A DNA stretch of 64,000 nt from NCBI GenBank assembly GCA_002401855.1, contig NVUH01000012.1, positions 25,010 through 89,009 on the forward strand, read 5' to 3'. Source of the DNA: Hyphomicrobiales bacterium. Its GTDB lineage: Bacteria; Pseudomonadota; Alphaproteobacteria; Rhizobiales; OSC116. Both the position numbers and the translations under genes were made by a program. Shown here in pieces: positions 1 through 8,991 of the stretch (position 1 is its first letter; every line of letters begins with the position of its first letter). The notes under the pieces are model-generated. The model did no database searches. It had not been told where the DNA came from and saw only the letters and a list, made by a program, of their open reading frames with translations.

Positions 1-1462
1 CGTGGTCATTCATGATCAAAGCCTCGGCTTTGGTCATTTGGGCTAAAGATTCGGCTGGGTTGCTGGCGGCTTTTGAGGCTGCGATGGCTTGATCGTAATC
101 GGCATTTTGCCAATGGGCAAGGTTGTTGGGGCTGTCTGAGACGAAATTATCTAGGAAAGTCATGGGATGCGGGTAGTCAGCGCCCCAGCCCATTTGGGCG
201 ATTTGGTATTCTACTTTTTGGACTTCTGGGTAGTAGACTTTCCATTCTGAAACGGCGATTTCGACATCGATGTTTAGGTTTTTCTTCCACATTTGCTGGA
301 TGGCTTCTAGGAGTTTTTGGATTGGCGGGGAAGAATAGGTTACGAAGATGGTTTTGGGGAAGCCTTCGCCGTTTGGATAGCCTGCTTCTGCCAATAATGC
401 CTTGGCTTCATCTATTTTAGCGGTTGTGCCTAGGCCGTAATCTGCTGCGGCATCGCGGAAGTCTTGGCCTGCTACATTCATGCCATATGGAATGAGTGCG
501 GTGGCGGGGACATCGGCGCTTTGCAGGACGAATTCTATGATTTCTTCGCGGTCTATTGCCATGGATAGGGCTTTGCGGACGTTTAGGTTATCTAGCGGTT
601 TTTGGGCTGGATTGAAGAAGGCGTAGGTTGTGCCTAGGGATGGGATGACTAGGAAATCTTTGCTTTCGATTGAAAGGCGGGGGATTTCTGAGGGGGGGAC
701 GGCTTCTATGCCATCTACATCGCCAGCTTCCATTGCGGCGAGAGCCGTGGCTTGGTTGGAGATTAGGCGGAAGGTTAGGTTGTCTAGTTTGACGTTAGCT
801 GCGCCCCAATAATTGGGGTTTTTTTCGAACACTACGTCTTTGCCGATGTTGATTTCGGTGACTCTAAATGGGCCTGTGCCGATTAGTGTGGCGGGGTCGC
901 GCGACCAGCCTTCTGGGTTGGCTTCTACCATGTCTTGGCGGACGGGGAAGAAGGTTGAATAGGCTAGGAGTTGCATCATGTAGGGGACGCGTTGTTTTAG
1001 GGTGAAGCTTAGGGTGTGGTCATCTGCTGCGCTGATGGATACGGGGACTGTTTGGTCGGCGTAATGTTCTTCTGCACCTGCTATGTGGTAGAGCATGGAG
1101 GCGTTTTTAGAGCCTGAATTGGGGTTTAGGACGCGGTTCCATGAATAGATGAAATCGGCTGAGGAGACGGGTTTGCCGTCTGACCATTTGGCATCGCGGA
1201 GTTTGAAGGTGTAGGTTAGGCCGTCTTCTGAGATTTCCCAGCTTTTTGCTAGGGCGCCTTCCATTGAGCCATCTGGGGCGGTGCGGACTAGGCCTTCGAA
1301 TGTGTTGCCGATTATTGGGGCGGCGAAGGTTTCGCTGGTGGTGCCTGGGTCGTAATTGTCTGACTCGTTGCCGACTACGTAGGTTAATGAGCTAGCTGCT
1401 AGGGCGGTTGTGGCCATTAGCATAGTTGCTGCTAGGGTTAGTGATATGAGTGATTTTTTCAT
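1..1462 (-). CDS. Oligopeptide-type ABC transporter substrate-binding protein (OppA/DppA-like, SBP family 5), C-terminus beyond window
   Basis: Minus-strand reading from ATG at 1462 gives MKKSLISLTLAATMLMATTALAASSLTYVVGNESDNYDPGTTSETFAAPIIGNTFEGLVR..., a signal peptide plus SBP_bac_5-like sequence; directly upstream of the OppC/OppB genes. Not in the ORF track because it runs off the left edge. Confidence 0.85.
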   Translation of the reverse strand, partial: MKKSLISLTLAATMLMATTALAASSLTYVVGNESDNYDPGTTSETFAAPIIGNTFEGLVRTAPDGSMEGALAKSWEISEDGLTYTFKLRDAKWSDGKPVSSADFIYSWNRVLNPNSGSKNASMLYHIAGAEEHYADQTVPVSISAADDHTLSFTLKQRVPYMMQLLAYSTFFPVRQDMVEANPEGWSRDPATLIGTGPFRVTEINIGKDVVFEKNPNYWGAANVKLDNLTFRLISNQATALAAMEAGDVDGIEAVPPSEIPRLSIESKDFLVIPSLGTTYAFFNPAQKPLDNLNVRKALSMAIDREEIIEFVLQSADVPATALIPYGMNVAGQDFRDAAADYGLGTTAKIDEAKALLAEAGYPNGEGFPKTIFVTYSSPPIQKLLEAIQQMWKKNLNIDVEIAVSEWKVYYPEVQKVEYQIAQMGWGADYPHPMTFLDNFVSDSPNNLAHWQNADYDQAIAASKAASNPAESLAQMTKAEALIMNDH

Positions 1463-1504
1463 TTTTATTTCCCTTTGATATTGTGTTGGCGAGCCAACTT
1501 TGTG

Positions 1505-2662
1505 TTAATTGTCGTTGTTTAATTTTGGATCCATTGCATCGCGCAGGCCATCGCCTAGGAAGTTGAAGGCGAACATGGTTAGGCTGATGGCGGTGGCGGG
1601 GAAGAAAAGTTGGTAGGGGTATGAGCGTAGGGTTTCTACCGCTTCGGCGGTTAGGGTGCCCCAGCTGGCCATGGGGACGCTGACGCCTAGGCCGATGAAG
1701 CTCATGAAGCTTTCGATGAAAATTGCGCTGGGGATTAGCAATGTCATGGTGACTAGGATGGGGCCCATGGCGTTGGGGAGCAAGTGGCCGATTAGGATTT
1801 GCCACATGTTGGCGCCCATGGTTTCGGCTGAAGCGACGTAATCTAGGGTTTTTAGGGAGAGGACTTGGCCGCGGACTATGCGTGCCATATCTACCCAGAA
1901 GACCGAACCTATGGCGATGATTATGGCTAGGAGGCCTGACTCTAGGACTACCATGATTAGGATGACGTATAGGGTTAGGGGGATGGTGGAGATGATTTCT
2001 ACGATGCGCATCATTATGGCGTCGGTCATGCCGCCTAGATAGCCTGAAATGCCGCCGTAAAAAATGCCGATGAAGAAATTTACGAAGGTGGCTACGAAGG
2101 CTACTGTTAGGGAGATGCGGGCGCCGTATAGGAGGCGGACTAGGATGTCGCGGCCTAGGCTATCTGTGCCGAAAAGGTAGGTTTTGTTCCACCATGTGCC
2201 GATGCTTTGGAGGGGATTTTCTTCGGCATCTTGCAGTTGGACTGGGAGGCTGGAATAATTGAGAATGACTTGGGTTTCGCCGAATTGGTAGATGTTTTTT
2301 TTGTTGATCATGTCGCGGCGTTTGGCGCGGAGGATGTCTTTTAGTTCGCCGTTTTTGCTGACTTCGTAGAGTTTGAAGTTGCCTTGGTTCATGAAGAAAT
2401 AGGTTGGCTCTTGGTTGGCGGTTTTGGCCTCGTAGACTTCGAAATAGGGAGCGATGTTGGAGAGTTTTAGGTTTTGATCGTAATAGGTGTGGCGGGTGAT
2501 GAAGGGGCCAATTATTGCGGAGATGATGAGTAGGATGATGAAGGATAGGCTTAGCATGGCGGGGCGGTTGTGCCATAGGCGTGATTTTACTTCTTGCCAG
2601 TAGGATTTGATTTTTTGGGGTTTTTGGTTGTCGTTAGCGACGTTATCGGGGATGTAGCTCAT
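1505..2662 (-). CDS. Oligopeptide/dipeptide-type ABC transporter permease (OppC/DppC-like)
   Basis: 385 aa; GTDSLGRDILVRLLYGARISL and EAA-loop-like motifs typical of OppC; 4-nt overlap with the next gene. Confidence 0.9.
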   Translation of the reverse strand: MSYIPDNVANDNQKPQKIKSYWQEVKSRLWHNRPAMLSLSFIILLIISAIIGPFITRHTYYDQNLKLSNIAPYFEVYEAKTANQEPTYFFMNQGNFKLYEVSKNGELKDILRAKRRDMINKKNIYQFGETQVILNYSSLPVQLQDAEENPLQSIGTWWNKTYLFGTDSLGRDILVRLLYGARISLTVAFVATFVNFFIGIFYGGISGYLGGMTDAIMMRIVEIISTIPLTLYVILIMVVLESGLLAIIIAIGSVFWVDMARIVRGQVLSLKTLDYVASAETMGANMWQILIGHLLPNAMGPILVTMTLLIPSAIFIESFMSFIGLGVSVPMASWGTLTAEAVETLRSYPYQLFFPATAISLTMFAFNFLGDGLRDAMDPKLNNDN

Positions 2663-3588
2663 GATTTTTTACCCGATAGTTTTATGCGAGGATCGATGAT
2701 TAGATAGAGCATGTCGACTATGAAAATCATCAGCATTAGGAAGCAGGCGTAGAAGATTGTGATGCCCATAATGGTTGTGTAATCGCGGTTTGATATTGAG
2801 AGGACGAAATGACGGCCTATGCCTGGGAGGGCGAAGATTTGTTCGATTATGAAGGAGCCAGTTAGGAGGTTGGCGACTACGGGGCCTAGGACGGTGACGA
2901 TGGGGATTAGGGCATTGCGGAGGCCGTGGTGGATTAGGATTTTATAGGGGGAAAGACCTTTGGCTTTGGCGGTTTTCATGAAATCTTGGTCTAGGACATC
3001 TAGCATTGAGGAGCGGGTTAGGCGGGCTACGTAGGAGAGGTAGAAGCCTGATAGGGCGACTACGGGGAGGATATAGCCGCGCCATTCATCTAGGCCGAAA
3101 GTGGGCACCCAACCTAGTTTTAGGGCGAAGACGAACAGTAGGATTGTGGCAATGACGTAGGATGGGATGGCGATGCCGATTGTGGCGAAGGCCATGACTA
3201 GGCTGTCTTGCCAGTGGCCTTTTTTTAGGGCGGCTAGGATGCCCATGGGGACGCCGATTAGGACGACGACTAATAGGGAGAGCGAGCCGATTTTTAGGGT
3301 GACTGGGAGGCCATCGGCAATCATATCGTTGACTTGGATGCCGGGATATTTGAATGAGGGACCGAGATCGAACGAGGCTACGCTTTTTAGGTAGTTGAGA
3401 TATTGCAGCCATACTGGGTCGTTGAGGTGATATTTGGCGTTGAGCGCGGCTTCGATTTCGGGCGCTAGCATTTTTTCTGAGGTGAAGGGGCCGCCGGGGA
3501 TGGCGTGCATGAGAAAGAAGGTGAGAGTGATGATGAGGAAAAGGGTGATGAACATTAAAAATATGCGATTGGTGATGTATTTTAGCAT
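2659..3588 (-). CDS. Oligopeptide/dipeptide-type ABC transporter permease (OppB/DppB-like)
   Basis: 309 aa; MLKYITNRIF... DFGPSFKYPG, YVARLTRSSMLDVLDQDFMKTAKAKGLS: OppB signature. Confidence 0.9.
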   Translation of the reverse strand: MLKYITNRIFLMFITLFLIITLTFFLMHAIPGGPFTSEKMLAPEIEAALNAKYHLNDPVWLQYLNYLKSVASFDLGPSFKYPGIQVNDMIADGLPVTLKIGSLSLLVVVLIGVPMGILAALKKGHWQDSLVMAFATIGIAIPSYVIATILLFVFALKLGWVPTFGLDEWRGYILPVVALSGFYLSYVARLTRSSMLDVLDQDFMKTAKAKGLSPYKILIHHGLRNALIPIVTVLGPVVANLLTGSFIIEQIFALPGIGRHFVLSISNRDYTTIMGITIFYACFLMLMIFIVDMLYLIIDPRIKLSGKKS

Positions 3589-3653
3589 ATTTTAGCCCCC
3601 TCCTCCTCATGTTTATCTTAGAATCCTATCATTGATTTTGACATCTGTATACG

Positions 3654-3669
3654 TTTTAACCGATTAAAA
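3654..3669. promoter_or_regulatory. Candidate LacI-family-type operator (TTTTAACCGATTAAAA)
   Basis: Inverted repeat TTTTAA-CCGA-TTAAAA with AANCGNTT core, in the oppB/GH78 intergenic gap. Confidence 0.35.
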
Positions 3670-3698
3670 TAATTCATGTAAATTTGAGCTTTATTTGA

Positions 3699-6389
3699 TT
3701 ATTTGGGTTTAACGCTGATGGTGTAATCGCCAGAGCCTAGGCCAAATACGGCGCGTGAGCTGCCATATATATTTTGATAGTTGACTTGGATTGGCTCGCC
3801 ATTGACGGTGATGGATGCGCCTTGTTCGGCCTCTAACTCTATGTTGGCTGTGGTGTTGGCAGGGATGGAGATTGTGTATTCTGCGCCGTTGGCTTGTTTT
3901 TTCCAGTTGGAGGTGATTTGGCCGTTGGGCGAAGTGAAGCCTGTGTCGCAATGGGTTAGATCGTCGCCTAGGGTTGGGCGGAGGGTGAATGATTGGTAGG
4001 CTTTGCTGTCTGGGTTGGGGACATTATGTTGTGTGCCTGGCACAATGCCGCCCATCCATTCGAACATCCATTCGCCGACTGAGCCATAGGCATAGTGATT
4101 AAAACTGTTCATATTGGGGACTTGGAAGCCGTGTTCGTGAGTCCAGCCATCCCAGCGTTCCCAAATTGTGGTTGCGCCGTTGACTATTGAATAACCCCAT
4201 GATGGCATTTTTTCGCTCATGGCTAGTTTGTAGGCTAGGTCTGAGTGGCCGAATTGGGAGAGTATTGGGCAAATGTGGCGGACGCCTAGGAAGCCGATTT
4301 GGACTTTGTCGTCGGCATCGTGGATGTTTTGGACTAGGTGGTTTACTGATTTTTTGACTAGGGTTTCTGGGACTAGTCCTACGAAGAGGCTGAGGAGGTA
4401 GGAGGTTTGGGAGCTGGAGCCTATGGTGCCGTCGTCGTTGACGTATTTATTGACGAATGCCTCGCGGATGCATTCGTATAGGGCGTCGTAGTAGGCTATG
4501 TCTTCGCGGACGTTTAGGAGTGTTGCGGCTTGGCTCATTAGTTTGGCCATCCATGCGTAGTAGGCGGTGGCGACTAAGTCGTTGGGGGTGGCTTGGCCGA
4601 TGTAGAGCCAGTCGCCATAATTATTGTGGTTGCGGTTTTCGCGGATGTAATCTGGGTTGTGTTTACGGATGAATTCTATCCACTTTTTCATCGGTTGGTA
4701 CATGCGTTCTACGATGCGTTTATCGCCGTAGCGGTCGTGTAGGAGCAAGGGTAAAATAACGCCTGCATCGCCCCATGCGGGGGCGCCATCGTTTGTTGAG
4801 TTGGAGCGGGGGGCTACATCTGGGAATGCGCCTTCTTCGGATTGATCATCTACTATATCGTCTAGCCATTTGGTGTAGAAGGCGGAGATGTCCATATTGT
4901 AGGCGGCTGTGGGGGCGAAAACTTGGCCGTCTGCTGTCCAGCCTAGGCGCTCATCTCGCTGTGGGCAATCCATGGGGACGGAGACGAAATTGCCGCGTTG
5001 ACCCCAGAAAATGTTGCTGTAGAGCTGGTTTAGGAGTTGGCTTGAGCAGTTGAAGGTTGAGACTTCTGGCAGGTCGTTATTTATGACGATGCCTTCTATG
5101 TCGTTGATATCTGGTTGGTAATCTAGGCCATAGATGCCGACATATTGGAAGCCGTGGAAGGTGAAGGTTGGGGTGTATTCTACCTCGCCGTCTTTGTGGG
5201 CTACATAGATATCTTCTTGTTGGGCGGTGCGGAGGTTTTCTAGGTATAGATCGCCGTTGGCTTGTAGCATTTCGGCGTGGACTAGGCGGACTTCTTGGTC
5301 GGTTTTGGCTTTGAATTTTGCGGTGCAGAAGCCGACCATGTTTTGGCCAAGGTCGAAAATCCATGCGCCATCGGGGGCTTGTTTTACGGATTTTGGTTTT
5401 AGTTTGCGGGTGCAGCGGACGGGTTGGGCGCGGGCGGCGCAGAGGTAATCTGCGGGGGCGCCGACATCTGTGCCTGCGTTTGGCCATTGTTGATCGTTGA
5501 AATTTGGGGTGTCCCAGCCGTTAGGGTACATGCGGCTGTCGAATTTTTCGCCCTTGAGCATGTCGGAATATATGAGGCCGCCGATGAAATGCTTCCATGT
5601 GCCGTCGGTTTCTATGCGGATGGTATGGCCGTTTTCTAGTTCGACTAGGAGGAAGGCGGAGAGTTGAGGTTTTCTGCCCCAGATGCCTGCGGGTTTTTTG
5701 CTGTCTAGGCCTAGGAAGCCTGCGTACCAGCCCTCGGCTAGGAGGGCGCCGATGGCGTTTTCGCCTTGGGTTAGTTGCGCGGCTACGTCGTATGATTGGT
5801 ATTCTACGCGTTTGTGGTAATCGGTGAAGCTGGGGGTTAGGTAATCGTCACTGACGCGTTCGCCGTTGATGAAAAAGCGGTATGCGCCTAGGGCTGTGGC
5901 GTAGAGGCGAGCGGATTTTACGGCTGTGGGTAGAGTGAAATTTTTGCGGAAGTTTGAGACGTTGGCGGCGCGGAAGGGGTTGCGGTAAAGCAAGGTGGCT
6001 TCGGGTGGGCGGGCGCCTTTTGAGGGGGGGACGCAGATCCATTGGGCATCCCATTTTGTGTGCAGTAGCCCCATGGTGAATTGGCTTTTTGCTGTGGATT
6101 TTTGGTCGGACTCATCCCAGATGGTGACATGCCATGTGTAGGTTTTTAGGGGGGATAGAGGTGCGCCTGTGTATTCGTGTTCTAGGGTTTCGGCGGATGC
6201 TGTTTTGCCGCTGTTCCAGAGAATGTCTCCGTTTAGGTTTGTGACTTTGATTTGGTGGGCGCTTTGGGTGCGGTTATAGCCCTCGCCTGATAGGCTCCAT
6301 GAAAAACGTGGGTTTGGCTCGTCTAAAGCCACGGCCTCTTGCAGGTGTTCGCAACGTAGATTGTTGATTTTTAATGGAGTATTGGTCAT
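3699..6389 (-). CDS. GH78-family alpha-L-rhamnosidase
   Basis: 896 aa; ENLRTAQQEDIYV, PMDCPQRDERLGWTADGQVFAPTAAYNMD, GATTIWERWDGWTHEHGFQ motifs of bacterial alpha-L-rhamnosidases; no signal peptide. Confidence 0.93.
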   Translation of the reverse strand: MTNTPLKINNLRCEHLQEAVALDEPNPRFSWSLSGEGYNRTQSAHQIKVTNLNGDILWNSGKTASAETLEHEYTGAPLSPLKTYTWHVTIWDESDQKSTAKSQFTMGLLHTKWDAQWICVPPSKGARPPEATLLYRNPFRAANVSNFRKNFTLPTAVKSARLYATALGAYRFFINGERVSDDYLTPSFTDYHKRVEYQSYDVAAQLTQGENAIGALLAEGWYAGFLGLDSKKPAGIWGRKPQLSAFLLVELENGHTIRIETDGTWKHFIGGLIYSDMLKGEKFDSRMYPNGWDTPNFNDQQWPNAGTDVGAPADYLCAARAQPVRCTRKLKPKSVKQAPDGAWIFDLGQNMVGFCTAKFKAKTDQEVRLVHAEMLQANGDLYLENLRTAQQEDIYVAHKDGEVEYTPTFTFHGFQYVGIYGLDYQPDINDIEGIVINNDLPEVSTFNCSSQLLNQLYSNIFWGQRGNFVSVPMDCPQRDERLGWTADGQVFAPTAAYNMDISAFYTKWLDDIVDDQSEEGAFPDVAPRSNSTNDGAPAWGDAGVILPLLLHDRYGDKRIVERMYQPMKKWIEFIRKHNPDYIRENRNHNNYGDWLYIGQATPNDLVATAYYAWMAKLMSQAATLLNVREDIAYYDALYECIREAFVNKYVNDDGTIGSSSQTSYLLSLFVGLVPETLVKKSVNHLVQNIHDADDKVQIGFLGVRHICPILSQFGHSDLAYKLAMSEKMPSWGYSIVNGATTIWERWDGWTHEHGFQVPNMNSFNHYAYGSVGEWMFEWMGGIVPGTQHNVPNPDSKAYQSFTLRPTLGDDLTHCDTGFTSPNGQITSNWKKQANGAEYTISIPANTTANIELEAEQGASITVNGEPIQVNYQNIYGSSRAVFGLGSGDYTISVKPK

Positions 6390-7246
6390 TTGCTATCCGA
6401 TTTTTTATATTTGGGCATGACGATTTTGCGTCTTTGATCTGTGAGGCGTTCTAGTAAGTCGTTACTGGGGGTGAAATTGTGCCTGAAATTTGCCCATGAG
6501 GGGCCGTAGCGATAGACGCAAATGCGGCGTTGGCCTTGGTTGGTGCGGCGGGCGGAGCCGTGCATGAGGGCATCGACGAAAAGGAGGGCATCGCCAGCTT
6601 TTAGGTGGACTTCTACTGCGCCTGTTATGTGATCGGTTGATAGCCCCATGTCGCCGCGTTTTTCGACGGGGACGGTATCGGGGTGGCGGATGTTGGATTT
6701 GTGGCTGGCGGGGACGACCATGGTGGCGCCATCGCCATCGCTGATGTCAGTTAGGGCGATTAGGATGTTGATTTGGCCGCAGTGGAAATTGCCTGCGTGA
6801 TAGCGGAATTGGGTGCGGATGGTGCCGACTTGGCCGCCTGAATGGACGCGCATGGCATCGCCCTCCTCGCGGATGGAGCCGAAGCATTCATCGATGAACA
6901 TGGGGCCTAGGTGGCCGTCGAAATTTTCTGGGTCATCGGTGCCGATGAAATGTTTGACCTTTTCGAACCATGAGGGGTGGTCGATTAGGTCTTCCCAGAC
7001 GCCGCCTGCTTCGTATAATTGTTGAATCATGATGCCGTCTTGGCGGCCATCGGCGACTATGTGCATGCCGTCTTGCCAGCCTGCGCCTTTGAAATTTTGG
7101 ATTTTATCGTAGGTTTGGTTGCAGGCTGCGACTTGTTCTGGGGAGAGAGCGCCTTTGAGGATTAGGAAGCCGTTCAAGTCGAATAGGTAGCGTTCCATCT
7201 CACTCGGCCTAGCGGCGGCTTGGTCGGTTGGTTTGTTGTTGGTCAT
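6386..7246 (-). CDS. Phytanoyl-CoA dioxygenase (PhyH) family protein, Fe(II)/2-oxoglutarate-dependent
   Basis: 286 aa; LNGFLILKGALSPEQVAACNQTYDKI, GDGATMVVPASHKSN, HLKAGDALLFVDALMHGSARRTNQGQRR. Confidence 0.8.
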   Translation of the reverse strand: MTNNKPTDQAAARPSEMERYLFDLNGFLILKGALSPEQVAACNQTYDKIQNFKGAGWQDGMHIVADGRQDGIMIQQLYEAGGVWEDLIDHPSWFEKVKHFIGTDDPENFDGHLGPMFIDECFGSIREEGDAMRVHSGGQVGTIRTQFRYHAGNFHCGQINILIALTDISDGDGATMVVPASHKSNIRHPDTVPVEKRGDMGLSTDHITGAVEVHLKAGDALLFVDALMHGSARRTNQGQRRICVYRYGPSWANFRHNFTPSNDLLERLTDQRRKIVMPKYKKSDSK

Positions 7247-8835
7247 AGCTCACCTAGAGGTTCATATTTAAAGTATGTGAAGTCGGCGGGTTTGCCCATG
7301 CCGTTTATGTCTTGGGCGGCCATGCCGACGAATGCGCCGGTGAAACAGCCGCCGCCGCAACTTACGCTGGCTTCGTCGGATAGGATTGTGGCATCGAAAT
7401 CTTGGCCGATGTTTGTGAATTTTTCTCCCTCTTGGGCGTAGGAGAATTGTAGGCGTTCGTTTTGGATTGTGATGGCTAGGCGGATTTTGCCTTGGTTGGG
7501 GATTTGTATGGGGTCGGCGGGAAAGCTGGTACGGCCTGTGGGATTGTCGGCGGCTACATTCATGATTAGGAGTTCGCGCCTGCCATCTGATGTGGCGGTG
7601 ACGGCTAGGTAATAGTGGGCTTTTTGGCCGTAATAGGCGGTGATGCCGGCCATTTCGCGTTCGTCTGTGGGGCTGAAAAAAAGTTCGGTTTCGGCGCGGT
7701 AGTTGAAATGGGTTTGGCGGCGGGCGACTAGGGCTTGCTCGAAAGGAGAACCGATGGATTGGCGGCCGTAGAGGCGTAGGACGCCATCCGTGACTTGGAA
7801 GATTTTTTCTGGCTCGGGGGTGCGGAGCCATTGGAAATCTAGGGGGAGATCGGCCTTGAATGTATAGTTGTGGGTTTGCATGTGGGCGGTTGGGTTTGGG
7901 GTGCCTGGGACATCTACCTCGGTTGATGGGAGGGGGCCACCTTTTACGTAGAGCCAATCGTCGTCGCGCCATTCGCATTGTTGGATTGAGGTTTCACGGC
8001 CTAGAACTGAGCGGCGTTTTTGGCTTATGGGTCTGCCCATTAGATGGACTAGGTAGGTGCGGCCGTCTGGGGTTTCGACAAGGTCGCCGTGGCCGGCGCG
8101 TTGGATGGGGTGGTTGGGGGCGCCTTTGGCGGTTAGGATGTGTTTATCGGGGTGGGTTTCGTAGGGGCCGAATAGGTTTTTGGAGCGGGCTAATGTGCAG
8201 GCGTGGTCGAAGCCTGTGCCGCCTTCTGCGGTGAGGAGGTAGTAGTAGCCGTTTTTTTTGTAGATGTGGGGGCCTTCGGTTAGGGCTAGATCGGTGCCTT
8301 GGTAGATTGTTTTTCGTTGGCCGATGAGTTGACGGGTTTTGGGGTCGAATTGTTGGATGACTATGCCTGCGAAGAGGTTTGGTCGGGTGCGGTGATCCCA
8401 GATCATTTGGATGAAGTATTTTTTGCCGTCATCGTCGTGGAATAGGGATGGGTCGAAGCCTGCGCCGTTGATGAATGTAGCTGCTGACCATTCGCCATCT
8501 ATGGTGGGGGATGTGACGACGTAGTTTAGGGCGTCTTTGTAGGAGCCGTGGTGGCGCTTCATGTCGGTGAAGATTAACCAGAATAGGCCATCGGCATAGG
8601 TTAGGCATGGGGCCCAGACGCCGCCGCTGTCTACATCGCCGCGCATGTCTAGCTGATCGGCGCGCTCTAGTGGGCGTTTTATTAGTTGCCAATTGGCTAG
8701 GTCTTTGGAGTGATGGATTTGCACGCCTGGATACCACTCGAATGTTGAGGTTGCGATGTAGTAATCATCGCCGACGCGGCAGATTGACGGGTCGGGGTTG
8801 AAGCCCGGCAGGATGGGGTTGGTGACTTTAGCCAT
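7243..8835 (-). CDS. GH43-family glycoside hydrolase (beta-xylosidase / alpha-L-arabinofuranosidase-like)
   Basis: NPILPGFNPDPSICRVGDDYYIATSTFEWYPGVQIHHSKDLANW at the N-terminus. Start set at the ATG at 8835 (MAKVTNPILPG); the track ORF extends to 8919. Confidence 0.92.
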   Translation of the reverse strand: MAKVTNPILPGFNPDPSICRVGDDYYIATSTFEWYPGVQIHHSKDLANWQLIKRPLERADQLDMRGDVDSGGVWAPCLTYADGLFWLIFTDMKRHHGSYKDALNYVVTSPTIDGEWSAATFINGAGFDPSLFHDDDGKKYFIQMIWDHRTRPNLFAGIVIQQFDPKTRQLIGQRKTIYQGTDLALTEGPHIYKKNGYYYLLTAEGGTGFDHACTLARSKNLFGPYETHPDKHILTAKGAPNHPIQRAGHGDLVETPDGRTYLVHLMGRPISQKRRSVLGRETSIQQCEWRDDDWLYVKGGPLPSTEVDVPGTPNPTAHMQTHNYTFKADLPLDFQWLRTPEPEKIFQVTDGVLRLYGRQSIGSPFEQALVARRQTHFNYRAETELFFSPTDEREMAGITAYYGQKAHYYLAVTATSDGRRELLIMNVAADNPTGRTSFPADPIQIPNQGKIRLAITIQNERLQFSYAQEGEKFTNIGQDFDATILSDEASVSCGGGCFTGAFVGMAAQDINGMGKPADFTYFKYEPLGEL

Positions 8836-8906
8836 GCTGGCTCCATTTTGGGATTGCGAATCCGTAGATAATAAAATATGATTAGCGTTAATATCACCTC
8901 CAAAAT

Positions 8907-8975
8907 CAGTCAAAGTCAACCAAAAAATATGGCTTTTTGATTGAATGTTGTAATATTTTGATTGAATTTGTGTAG
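8907..8975. promoter_or_regulatory. Cluster of TTGATTGA / TCAAAGTCAACCA motifs in divergent promoter (glycosidase operon / DeoR gene)
   Basis: TTTTTGATTGAATG (8934-) and ATTTTGATTGAATT (8955-) about 21 bp apart, plus TCAAAGTCAACCA (8910-8922); related copies near 17.7 kb and 29.6 kb. Confidence 0.5.
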
Positions 8976-8991
8976 AATATGATTATTTTGG

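Noticed and set aside
73-1400. Plus-strand ORFs (73-420, 630-812) over the left edge
   Set aside because: Antisense to a clear OppA-like coding frame; low-complexity Arg/Leu/Gly-rich translations caused by strand skew.
4457-5827. Many plus-strand ORFs over the GH78 gene
   Set aside because: R/G/L-rich spurious translations opposite a well-supported glycosidase CDS.
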